This document shows positions 52,051 to 63,532 of a DNA stretch of 64,000 nt, piece by piece. Positions within the stretch are counted from its first letter, which is position 1. Each line of letters starts with the position of its first letter. Location of the stretch: positions 1,426,001 to 1,490,000 of the forward strand of contig OZ287697.1 in the NCBI GenBank assembly GCA_965649825.1, in the 5' to 3' direction. The notes beneath the pieces are model-generated. The model saw nothing but the letters and a program-made list of their open reading frames with translations. It made no database searches and was not told the origin of the DNA. The position numbers and the translations under genes were made by a program. This stretch comes from Penicillus capitatus. Its lineage: Eukaryota; Chlorophyta.

Positions 52051-53450
52051 TTGGAGGTGAGAGAAGCGCCAGAATCGCACCAGAGTCACGAAACTAGCGA
52101 AGGCAGAGAACGACCCATCAGCAAAGCGACCACGGCAGGATGGAATGTTACCGAGATGTTCAAGGTACGACAATCGTGCACGTCTTCTTTCCCGACAGCG
52201 ACGGTTATTGCAGATAACGCTGAACTACATCCAAGTGACAGTACTGATTGCTTCTTTGAACGTTGGATGGGCCTTTCCTGTTCTCAAAGTGGGAGAGATA
52301 ACAGGTCCTCAGCTGTCGATGTCAAATCAACCACGCACAACGCCTTATCGTTGTGTGCTGTGCAGAGTTCTTGGGCGGTCTTGCCACAGAGCGAATCCAG
52401 CGCTCTGTTGTCTGTCCGAGCAGAGAAATTCAGTTCCTTCATCCAACTGTCTGGGCCACAATCACAAGCGTTTCTATCGTTCCTGTTACCGCATTCCTGC
52501 TGCCCGTTGCGTTCTGGACAGGAGCATCACGCGATTCTCAAGGCAAATTCAATCTCCGTCACATCGCGCAGAGATCAATGCTTTCACTCATGGCACTCTG
52601 GTACGTCACATCTGTCCCGGCGATCAAGACAACACTCAGCGTCGTCCTCTTCGTTCATGCATACAGCATACCGGATGGAACACAGAACGATGTTGAAGTC
52701 GTCGACGCGACAAAGGAGGAAAAGGTCAACTACTGGGCAGTTGACACGAAACTGAAGTGCTTCGAGGGCCAACACTTGACGCTGGTCATCTCGATTCTCC
52801 TGTTCGTGTTCGTCATCTATGTCGGACTTCTCATCGTCTTCATCTGCATTCTCGCGTCAGACAGAGACCTGCCGAATGATCCGGACAGCTGGGTCTATCG
52901 GACCAATGGATTCCTGTACCGCAGCTACAAATCTGGATGGCGGCGCTACTGGGAGGTTGCCATCGTGCTGAGGAAGGCGATCATTGCTTTTCCGGTGTTC
53001 TGTGCCCACCGCTTTGACAGTCTAGCGTTCATCATATACCTCGCCATCTTTATCATACTTGCGATGGCAGTGCAGTTTGCGATCAAGCCCTACAGAGAGA
53101 AGTTTCTCAACAGAATAGATGCCTCTGCCCTTTTCGTCTCACTCCTGACGATTATGTTAGCCATCGCGCTGGAGAGTGGAGGGTTCACCAGAGAGTGGCT
53201 TGGACTGACACTCTCAATCATCTGTGTCGTGCTCACCATCGCCACCTTTCTCGTTCTTCTCTGTTTTCTGCTCGGGTATTGTGCTGAGTACATTAAGCTC
53301 TCACCGAGCGAATGCGGAAGGCACATCGATGCAGATGCCGGAACACTGACGCCCATGACGATCTGGCTGGGCTGTAAACTTCAGTCGTTGGCTTGCTATC
53401 TGGGATTTGGCCAATCTCGCGACCAAACGACTATCGCTTCCAATGTGTGA
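52051..53450 (+). pseudogene. R6: 5'-truncated membrane domain of the R5 subclass
   Basis: Three exons are readable: up to 52164 (ending TEMFK), 52214-52304 (the diagnostic 91-nt exon, ITLNYIQVTVLIAS) and 52366-53450 (FLGGLATERIQRSVV to the stop). The 49- and 61-nt introns have proper GT-AG ends at family positions. The membrane domain is open throughout, with SYWRYWE-type features (GFLYRSYKSG, YWEVAIVLRKAIIAF), and is closest to R5. No GHEGPLCGSC, Cys-rich, beta-helix or signal exon exists upstream, so the ectodomain is missing. The first in-frame ATG before the 91-nt exon is at 52156. It could still make a truncated membrane protein, since no disabling mutation is seen; otherwise it is a gene fragment. 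Confidence 0.8.
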
Positions 53451-54118
53451 ATGTTCTTTGGCCAACAGCATCACGCATTTCGTTTATATACAACAACAGA
53501 AAGAATATATAGAGTTGTCATTGATTGCAACATCCCACTTGTTTGCGTTTTCTCTCTAGCGTGCAACATGCATGCGTGTTTAATTGAACGAACAATCTGT
53601 GGCAGTGTGGGCAGAAACATAACATTGCTGAGCATCGAGCGTGGGTAGTTAGTGCTCCCTCCTTGAGTCTGTACTGCACAAGAACAATCATTCAATCAAC
53701 TGTAAATGTAATTTGTAAAGGAGATTGCTTGATGTGACTGTGAACGGACTCGAGAGAATGTTGAAGGAGAAGAGGGACTTTTCGACTGAAAGTTCTCCGA
53801 CGTCTAACTCCGATTCCTCCGCACGTCACCTCACATTCTATGCTTCTCTGTGCCGACACTCGTATGACGACCAAAGACAGGAGAGACATCTTCAGACAAC
53901 AGTGCACCGTCATTCTTCCATGAATGGTTTCCATCGTCGCGTTGACGCCACTCAGTATCTCTCCCGAAGCAGCACCCTGACAGCGGCATACATGACTGGA
54001 AGGCAAACACAGATGCCGATGGTGGAGATGCGAGCAATCGATCTTGCCGTGATCAGCTAACTGATTCCTTGGCTGAGGTGACTAAAGTGCGTCTTCCATA
54101 CTCCTGCTGAAGCATGGT
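53451..54118. other. intergenic, nothing recognised
   Basis: A 111-codon plus-strand frame (53725-54060) has no motif. It may be the decayed region upstream of psi5. Confidence 0.35.
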
Positions 54119-54330
54119 GTGCTGTGTCTAAAGGACGAGAGATCTGGATATTGCGATACTACCACAGGCATGATGCGGATCGTCGTCGAGAACGTCCTCG
54201 ATGCAATTAAGGACGATCGACGCGTCATTGTCCGCCGCAATTGTGAAGGCGATGCGTATCGTTCGACGTTCGCTGGACTATTCGGCCTACGACTCGAGCG
54301 TCCAACCCTATTTTCACCATCTAACGGTGT
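54119..54330 (+). pseudogene. psi5: relic of the conserved N-terminal exon
   Basis: The frame contains VENVLDAIKDDRRVIV and NCEGDA, aligning to DDDVLDAIDSDVQSLVDC and NEGDALLF of R4, preceded by a decayed CLKDE...YCD for C.L....R.YLD. It then loses the match and ends at a stop. No signal exon or beta-helix is adjacent. It is a short, old fragment of the module exon. Confidence 0.65.
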
Positions 54331-55659
54331 GGCTTTGAGTAGAGTGTTTCACCGCGAGAACTCGCAGTGTGACGATGCAGTCGACTAACCTTCGCTTTGG
54401 AGGATCGAGCTTCCCGTTTGTCAAGGATTCTTAGTCTTGACTGAAAAATGGAATCCTGAGAAGAAGAATTCTGATAACGACTGTCGGAAATCTAGTTTTC
54501 TATTGTCCTGGATTGGAGGATTCGAGTCTTCTCGCCTGTCGCGGATTCGCTGTTCGCAACGAGAAGCTGTTTTCTAAATCTGTCGTCGGCCTCTGTTACG
54601 AAGCAACGTCCACACAAAACAAGATGAAACGTGATCTGCACAATGGATCTGTTTCTGTTCTGTGTTATAGCGGAAGGCTAAGGAGTGCCAACCGAGCGAC
54701 AGAAGTAGATGTGTTTAGTCCTATCGTTTAGTTTGGACAAGAATTCCTCACTTAATGGATTGGTGTCCTCGTTCGCTCTCTGCACCTTTCCCTGGAATCG
54801 AATTTCCTGATTGGCTTCGACGTTGTTCTCTTTAGTGGCGTTTTCTTTCTTACGGATATAATGTGTCCGTTGACCGAATTCGATTCGGTTCACTGTCACT
54901 CTCCATTCCTACAGGGTTTGTTGTCTGCTCGCTATTATTCACACGACATCAGTCTTGTGAAGAGAAGATGTCATTCTGAGAAAATGTCTGGTGCGATTTC
55001 TGGTGGTCATGATGCTCGGACGTCTCCGTCAAAGACAGATACTTGAATTGACGGTTCAATCAGTACGGTAACAGAAAAGTCTCAAGGGTTTCCGTAGACA
55101 TGGTCATTCGATTCAGCAGAACTGAAGCTGCCGTTCGCTGTTGTCGATCTCGACATCTCTATGGCAGGAAAAAAGTGGGTTTTCAACTGCGCGTGTACGT
55201 TGAGAAGAATTCAAGGGTCGATTCCGAGACCGGAAAGCGTAAATGGTGTGAGAACATCGCCGTCTGCTCAACATCGTTAACGACTTCGTTTCATGATATG
55301 TTACATCGTGAAATGACAGTCGGCAGACAGACCGAAGATGCTCATAAAGTGTAGCAAGTGACAGAAGGGGCAGGTACCAACGAAAGGGGCCTTGTAGGAT
55401 GCCGTATCCGGTTTCACTCTATTTGCACCTAACCGGTCGGTTAACGAACTTCGTATTGGTGACGGCCTATGTGCCGCCGCCGAACACGGACGGCGGCATG
55501 AAGTCTGCAAGATCCGTCGCGTCATCAAACCGTCACGTCTATGGCCTGCACGTTTCGCGTTTCATTGTGACCGTCGTCGTATCGAGAGACTCAGAGTGAA
55601 GTTATTCAGCAAACAACCGTATGGAACGAAGATCCAGTGAATTCGTTAACTGCCGCTGC
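54331..55659. other. intergenic upstream of R7, nothing recognised
   Basis: Short frames only. No repeats shared with other parts of the window were noticed. Confidence 0.4.
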
Positions 55660-55831
55660 TATTAGAAACATCGCATGTTGTGCGATTCTGATTCGTTCTG
55701 CTCTTTGTCACTCTATTGTGTCCGCATCGGTCGTCTGTTAACGCAGCATCGCACACAAGCCAACGGAACCGCGGTTGTTTTTCGCGAGGTCACTACTAAG
55801 AGACTTTCTTATCCGTCGGGGCTACGGACGG
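55660..55831 (+). promoter_or_regulatory. conserved 5' flank of R7 (shared with R4)
   Basis: 172 bp homologous to the R4 upstream flank, beginning at the GAAACATCG block. The TATAAG of R4 is not preserved here. It marks the outer limit of visible R4/R7 similarity. Confidence 0.5.
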
Positions 55832-58800
55832 ATGCGGCGCTCGTTTATTCTACTCGTGTGCTGCGCTTCATGCAGCTTCTCTGTCTTGTCCACTGCTGGC
55901 GCAAAGCCATTCGCACATGACCAGCAGTCTCCCCACTCTATTCATAAAAGTAGATGCTGTTCCAGCACGCTGATATGCGAGCAAATGTTCGCCGGCAGGT
56001 GCGCGGACAAATCTCCGCCGCCGTTCGCTGCCAACCGTAAACAAGGATGTCTTCGCGGAGACCCCTGTCAAAGCATTACTGGTAAGCCTGTATAGCCAGT
56101 AGCGACTCGTCGGCACCGTACTCTTGCGCCAAGGTCCGCAACGGAGAACGACTTCTGCTTCAATCCGAAGGACTCGACGTTGCCAGGGAAGCAGGTCAGA
56201 CATTTCTCTCTCGATTGTCTTTCCAGAAGATTCACTGAGTGGCGTGTTTAGAACGTGAATGTTCTCTGCGACGCGTCGACATCCGCCGTTTCTTGGACGA
56301 GAGCTCGCGAACGTGGCTGGTAGACGACGATGCGATTGATGAAATCGACAGCGACTTGCAGTCGCTTGTCGACTGCACGAAGGAAGGAGACGTTCTGCTG
56401 TTCAACTCGACGAAAAGAATCCGACCCTCCGCTCGCGTAGTCCTCCCATGGCCGCTGACCCTGAGTGCATTCGTGGAGCATACCGCGCCCGAGGAGGGCG
56501 TGGTCCCGAAGGCAGTTAAGAGAGCGACGTTCACGTGTCCCGCCGACAACGAAGGCGTCTTCCTCGTCCGGTAGGTCCTGTCGATGCAAAGAACACCGTT
56601 GACGGTGTGTGCCTTGCAGAACCGCAGGATCCACTCTCGCTAACCTCGCGTTCGAGGGATGCTCTTTCGGCGAATCGGAAGAGAAGAAAGCGTTGATCGA
56701 AGTAGAGGGGTGTGCCTCGGCGCCAGCAAACCGTACTCTGCTTCTTCACCACGTGTCCTTCAGAGAGAACCGACTCGCCGATGCGGCAGGCGTCTGGGTC
56801 CACTCGACATCGTGTCTGGCAATCGACATGCGAAACGTCGAGTTCTCAGACAATCGGTGCTCGAGCAGCGGCAGCGGCGCCATCCTCTCGTCGGACAACA
56901 GAATCGAAGACTTCACGGCCAGGAGGAATCGTCTGACAGAAGAACATGATCGTCAGCCGTCCGTTCTGAATGCTCCAGCTGGATCGAAGACCGTGGCGAA
57001 CGGCGTCAGAGCTACTCACAACGACCTCTCTGCGATGCATGTCGTGGAAGGATCGCTCTCCCTGACGAATTCGACCTGTTCGCATAACTCAGTGGAGGCG
57101 TTTGACGACGAAGAGCCCTTCGGTCCTTGCATCCATCTCGTCCGAACGACGGCTACGATCCAGAACTCTCGTTTCGAGGGAAATCAAGGATACTGGGGAG
57201 GGTCTGTTTCCATTCAGTCCTCCAACGTCTCCATTGAAGACTCGGACTTCAGAAACGGCAGAGCCGAGAAGGGAGGTGTTCTCTTCGCCGAGACTGGCAG
57301 CGCGGTCTCCATCGAGAGATGCAGCTTCGTGGAGAACGAGGCAAGCAAACACGGTGGTGTGGCCTTCATCGTTTCGTCGTCAGTGTCACTCATCGATTCA
57401 AATATGAGTGGCAACTCGGCTGCGGATGTCGGCGGAAGTCTTCGCCTCACAGACTCGACGTTGCAGATCGAAGCATGTTATTTTGAGAATGGAAGCGCAT
57501 CTGAAGGAGGGTTTGTTCGCATGCAGAAAGCATCAGCGAATATCACCGACTCAACATTTGTCGAAGGCTTTGCAGAATACGGAGGGTGTATTGCTTTAGA
57601 TGAGCGAAGCCAGCTGGTGTCTCGTGACCTCATCTTCAGATCCAGTTCCGCGAGCCACAGTGGAGGAGCTGTTCATGCTTTTCAAAATAGCTCTCTGTCC
57701 TTCATCAATGCGACCTTCGTATCGAATACAGCAAGGACCAATGGTCATTGCATTGCCGTTGATTCGTCTCGCGTTTCAGCAAAGCAATCTCTCGTGGCCA
57801 ACAACACGGGGGCTGCAAACGGAGCCTTCCTTACTGCCACAAATCGTAGCAGTGTGGAAATCGTCGATTCCGCTTTCCTCGGCAACGCAGCTAATTACGG
57901 TGGCGTGTTCTCTTTGCGAGCCGGGTGTTCAGCGGAAGTACATGGAAGTCTCTTTTCGGGGAACTCCGCATCTCAAGGCGGCGGAAGCTTTTACATTGGC
58001 GAGCATAGCAAGATGTCCATCCATCTATGCCGATTCGATAACGGAACTGCTGGTAATACTAGCGGAGGATTTATTACATCATTTACCAGCGAAGTCAGAG
58101 TTTCGAGTTCTCACTTTACCAATGGTTTTGCCGATGTTGGTGGTTGCCTCGCGCTTTCTGATGGAGCCAACATGACCGTAGAAAACAGCACCGTTGCCTT
58201 TTGCAGAGGAAAGAGTGATGGAGGAGCAGTTAATGTTCTTAACTCGACGATAGCCTTAAAGAACACCATATTGGCGAATAGCACAAGTGATATTGGAGCT
58301 GGCGGAATCGACTGTGTGCTAATGAGCCTAATAAGCGCATCAAATTCGTCCTTCGAAGGGAACTCTGGTGTCTTTGGAGGTGCAATGTCTGTTGTGGTCG
58401 AGAGCCTGGCCACAGTCGCTGGGTGTCGTTTTTCGGGAAACATAGCTCGACACAGTGGAGCAGCAGTCTATGTTGGTTCCTCAAGCGCCAGTCTTAGTCA
58501 TTGCGTTTTCACAAACGGGAGTGCTGTGTATGGAAGCGCTTTTTCCATCATCAAAGGTGCGCGGGTGAATCTTAGTGATTCTTCCATCTCTTATGGGATG
58601 AGTGACTCTTTGGGTGGCGCAATCAGTATTAGCACCAAAAGTGTTCTGCGGATGCGCAATGCCTCTGTGGAGAACAACACATCGCTGGATAGCGGAGGCG
58701 CTATCTCTGCTGCAGATTCTGCAATGCATTTTCAAAACTCAAGCTTCCTCGGAAACCAGGCAATGGCATCTGGCGGCGGCGTTTATATGCTTAGTGGATC

Positions 58801-61800
58801 CGAACTCATCGGAGATGCATTGATCTTTGATGCAAATTCAGTACGTAACGGCAGTGGAGCAAGCATTTTCAGTGAAGAGGCCTACAGAGTTCAGATCTCC
58901 AACTCTCGATTCAGTAACGGCATTGCCGATAACGGCGGCGGCGTACTTTTGCGCAGTGTTGAGATGGCCAGTGCATTTGTCAACTGCTCCTTCGAAGGCA
59001 ATTCAGTTGTATCGTTTGGAGGCGCATATGTCGTTGCGCATTCCGCTGTACGGTTTGAGAACTGCAGCATGGTGGGAAACAGAGCTGGACAGCTTGGAGG
59101 CAGCTTAATCGTCACAAATTCCACTGTCGATCTTCGCAACTGCCACTTCAGTCGCAACAGCTGGACACCATCCGGAGGTTTCATTAGCGCGATCTTGAAC
59201 AGCGAGATCCGAGGACACAACGTTTCCATGGTGGAAACATCATCAGAGTACGGAGGAGCAGTGTGGTTGTATGACTCTATCATGCAGCTAGAAGACGCTC
59301 ACTTCTCAGGCTGTCACGCAAACATGTCCGGCGGCGTCATCGCTGGATCGGAGAACACCTCTTTCTTGTGCAATGACTGTGACTTCGAAGACAGCACTGC
59401 TGGGCGTACGGGAGGTGCAATGTACTTTGAAACCGTAATGTCGCACCCCGTCTCTGTCCAGATTGATGGATCCACTTTTCGGAACAACACAGCCACACTT
59501 GGAGGTGAGATCGACAACTGCACATCCACTGGCAACAAAGTCTCTTGCTCAGGTGCCATAGGCTTCGTCAGAGACTCCAAACAGGCAAACTGCACGATCC
59601 AAGACGGCAACTGTTCTTTCCTGGTCGTGACAGACTCTGTCTTCTACGAAAACAAAGCAGAGAGTTTTGGAGGGGGCATTGTTGTATCAGACATCGACAG
59701 CATTCGAATGAGCTGTTCTCGCCAAAAAAATCGAAGTAGCAAAACAGAATTCTACAACAGAACAGAGCTGGAGGCCTTGGATGTCATCAGATCTACAGAT
59801 GACATCTGTCAATCTTGGAAAGGCAACCATGCGGTTGCATATGGGGACGATGTCGGATCATCTGGTGCCGGAGTTCACATGTCTGTCATCTCTGACAACT
59901 CACACGATGGCGTAGAGGAAGTGTCAGGAAACAGGTTTGTCGTTGAAGGGCATTCGAGCGGAGAACCTCTTCCCACCATTCACTTGGAGATTGTCGACGG
60001 ATTGGGTCAGGGACCAGCCCTCAGTATAAACAATTATGCAGTCGAAGCTGCGATGACTTCTGCGGATGGCTTTTTTGCCGGATCCATCAGCCTCAAGATG
60101 AATAAGGGCGTCGGGAACTTCTTCGGAGTGGTTGGTTTTGGAAGGAAGGGTGTGTACGAATGCACGATCGACTTCAGCGAAGAACTGATCGAGTCGCTTG
60201 CGGTGGAAGTGCACGTCAGGGAGTGCAGACTTGGCGAAGTGGCCGCCGCCGACGGAACTTTCTGTGAGCCATGCACCTCTGACACATACAACCTCATGCC
60301 AGGCAACGGGACCGGATGTCGGCCTTGTCCGGAGAACGGAAACTGCACGACTCAAGTCATCCTGCCAGCAAAGGGATACTGGCACAAGACCCCGTGTTCT
60401 GAGAACATCCAAGAGTGCATCTCTTCCGAGGCCTGCAGCTCTAAAGAGAGGGAAGACAAATTGACTGCTGCAACGAGGAACATCAGCAGCTGCGAATTCG
60501 ATGAGGATTACGTCGAAGACTACACGGAAGCTCAGTGCAGAGAGGTGATCTCTGGGTGATATGGTGTGTTGTGCTCAAGGTGTGTTATCACAGGGACACG
60601 AGGGCCCTCTGTGTGGATCCTGCAAAGCCTCCCATGGGAAGTCTCACTCTTTATTGTGTGAGAAGTGCTTCTCTGGATTCGGCGACTATGCCTTGATCTT
60701 TGTATCGTTCTTGGTGCTCATGGTATTGTCTTACATCACGGTGAGAAGCAACAAGATCTCAACTCCGAAGTTGAAGAGAGTATCTGTTAAATCCATTCGC
60801 CAGCTTCAGTCTCTGCCAAGTGGATCATCCGCAGTCCCTGTTAATGAAGAAATGGTAGAGATGATGGTCACCGGTCGCGTGCCGCCAGAGCTTCTACATC
60901 CAGAACTTCAACCAGCACACCGGTCTAGGGCAGAACCTCAAGATGCAGAAGTGGCGAAGTGGAAGGCTGCGGAGCTGTTTAAGGTTAGAGAAAGCCTCTT
61001 TTGTTAGAATGACATTCTGCTATAGATCATGGTGAACTTTCTGCAAGTGACCGCCATTGCCGTCGCCATTAACGTCAAGTGGACTCTGGTACTGGTCACA
61101 CTGTTCGAGGGCGCAGGTGAGAGAAGAGCGTTTCTTAAATAACGTCTAATTCTCTGTTGTTTTCTGCAGAGTTCATCAGCGGCATCACCTCGGAGACGGT
61201 GAACCGATCAGCGGACTGCATCGTCCCGGACGGTGCCTCGGTGGATCGCTCGATCTCCAGCGTCATCATCGACGTCTGTCTTCCCTTGGGAGCCATCGGC
61301 GTCTTCAGTGTGATCTGGTTGGTCGTCAAGGTCAAGCGAGGAGAGCCGTGGTCCTACCTGCTCAAGAAGATCATCCTGACAGGCATCGCCGTTCTGTACA
61401 TAAGCTACATCTCCCTCAGCAAAACGCTAGTCGGCATTCTGGACTGCGTGGAGGTTCACGATTCGGTCGATTCCGAGATCGACGTCACATCAGACTACTG
61501 GGTGACAGACACCAAGATCGAATGCTACAAGGGACCTCATGCCTTGTTAGCCTTTATGTTGGGATGTCCCTTCCTGATCGTTTTCTCCTTCGGCTTTCCG
61601 TTGATCACTGCCTGTGTCATCGTTACAAACGTCGAAGAGGACTACAAGAGTGGGTGGATCTACGAGACCTGTGGCTTCCTGTACCGTTCCTATAAGAGGA
61701 GTTTGGTGTTCTGGGAATCTGTGATTATGCTCAGAAAGGCTGTTCTGGCAGTGATCGTCGTTTTCTCTTATCCTCTGGGTGCCAATCTGCAGCAAGTTCT

Positions 61801-62209
61801 CGCTGTACTCCTCTTCGTATTTGTTCTCTACCTTCAGACCTTGTGTTGTCCTTACCGTCCTGAGTTCGACAGCTTGAACAAGATGGAGAGTCTGTCTATT
61901 CTTGTCTCTGCCATGACGTTTGGTTCGAGCATATTCTTTGGGGACGAGCACGTGTCCTCCACCGCTCGTATCGTCATCACTGTCGGTATCGCATTCTTCA
62001 ACGTTGCTCTCTTTCTTTTCTTTTTTGTTGTCTTTGTCATCTATGCAGCCAACTACCTGAGAACTGTTCTTGATGAAGAGGGAGTGCCTTGCAAGCCTGA
62101 TGGCGGTGCTCATCACATCCTGTGGGTCTATTTTTACCATTACCTGATTGAACGAATAAAGAAGGCTATTCATAAACTTTTCTTCGGCGCACGGCCGGCG
62201 TCTGTCTAA
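55832..62209 (+). CDS. R7: receptor, inverted paralogue of R4, possible N-terminal frameshift
   Basis: Exons by comparison with R4: 55832-55949, 55999-56194, 56252-56570, 56620-59504, 59553-60544, 60594-60983, 61026-61116, 61170-62209. Exons 3, 5, 6, 7 and 8 have exactly the R4 lengths (319, 992, 390, 91, 1040). In this model exon 2 meets TAG at 56100-56102 and is out of frame with the rest, one extra base relative to R4. Using the AG at 56094-56095 instead (146-nt first intron) restores a single frame of 1977 residues. The 48-nt intron 59505-59552 is stopless and in frame, so the beta-helix appears fused to the Cys-rich exon, but exon lengths show the intron is ancestral. Domains are as in R4: signal peptide, module (ERECSL-like), beta-helix, GYWHKTPCSE, GHEGPLCGSC, VPVNEEMVEMMVTG, ~9 spans. 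AATAAA lies ~125 bp after the stop. Either a functional receptor or one newly losing its N-terminus. Confidence 0.88.
59505..59552 (+). other. stopless 48-nt intron of R7
   Basis: GTGAGA donor and CTCAG acceptor at the position of the 49-nt intron 36148-36196 of R4. Removing it gives a downstream exon of 992 nt, identical to R2 and R4. If retained it adds 16 residues. Confidence 0.75.
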
Positions 62210-62728
62210 TAATCGGGCGTCTGCGCTCTGTCATTTTCCTTTCTGCTATAACCTACCTAGTTGTTAAGCACTTCCTATTTAATTTGAACCTATCTGTCAC
62301 AACTGCTTGTGAAAGCCGACTGTTAAACAAGATTAATAAAGGGGGAAAGCGAGAGGCGATATTCGGCGAAAGAATAAAGAAGGGAAGTTGAACAGTCGTA
62401 TCGCTCTGTGTGGACTTTCTTTTCCTGCTATTGTTCTGACGATATCGATTGTAAAGGGATCGTTCTGGGCGTCGAAGCGCGTCTGCTACGTCATACGCCC
62501 TAGGAGAGGTTTTACACTGCTGAGTAAGAGATTGTGTGAGAATAGACAACTCGCAACGGTTGCCACGACGCGAGCTAAATCTCAGTCCAAGAGTGATTTC
62601 GACACCTTAGGTGTTTCATGAGTAGTATGTCGTAAACTAGCTTCTCTGCTATCTCATTCATGCAGGAAACCGGAGGAATGGCTTCAGCTGACTAGATTGC
62701 TGCGATAGTTTGCCGACATGGTGACTGG
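62210..62728. other. 3' flank of R7
   Basis: Contains AATAAA at 62335 and 62373, candidate polyadenylation signals. Otherwise nothing is recognised. Confidence 0.45.
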
Positions 62729-63532
62729 GACAACATCAACATCTTCAACTGCGTCGTAGTCCATGATTCGACAACAGTTGGAATCGACACGACAACAAAT
62801 CAGTGGGCAGTGGACACGAGTGTTGAGTGCTACAAGGGATCACGTGCCACGCTGGCTTATCTGTTGGCGTGGCCATTCTTCGTCTCTATACCTGTGGATT
62901 TCCTCTAGCTCTTGCATTCCTGGTTGTCAAGAAGGTTATAGAAGACTACAAGGATGGATGGATGGATCTACGAAGTCAACGGCTTCGTGTACCGATCCTA
63001 CAGCAAAAGATACATCTTCTGGGAGTCCGTGATCAGGTTCAGGAAAGCCCTTCTCGCCGTCGTGGTCGTCTTCTCCTACGAACTGGGATTCAACGTTCAA
63101 GCTGTTCTGGCCTCTTTCGTCCTGATCATGGCCCTTTACCTTCAAATGAATTGTCGTCCTTACCGTAAAGAGTTCGATCATCTCAATGACGTTGAGAGTC
63201 TCTCCATCTTGATTTCTTCTTTCACGTTCATTTGCAGCATCTTCTTTGGCGTCGGTTACGTCTCAGATGAGATTCGTGTTCTCATCAGTGTTCTCTTGTG
63301 TTTGACAAACATTCTTTTCTTTCTTTACCTCTTCACTCTTTCTGCCAGGTTTGCTGCTGAGTACCTCAAGACTGTACTGGCTGGAGAAAGAATTCGTATC
63401 TCGTCGACGGATGACACATTTCGGATTCTCGCTACCTATTTGATTGATTACCTGTACGTTAATCCAGAGAATTTCGCGAAGCGATGGGGTAGATCTGCCA
63501 GATCGAATCGCTATCGTCGTCCTGAAGTCTGA
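62729..63532 (+). pseudogene. psi6: frameshifted, 5'-truncated membrane domain
   Basis: Starts within the fourth-span region (NIFNCVVVHDST) and follows f1 closely. A first frameshift occurs around 62880-62912 (TAG in the old frame). A second comes from an extra GATG unit in the run at 62951-62964, after which the frame is open through WIYEVNGFVYRSY, FWES and CRPYRKEFD to the stop at 63530-63532. The C-terminus (ERIRISSTDDTFRIL...) differs from that of f1. It is a pseudogene by two independent frameshifts and duplicates the f1 block. Confidence 0.85.
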
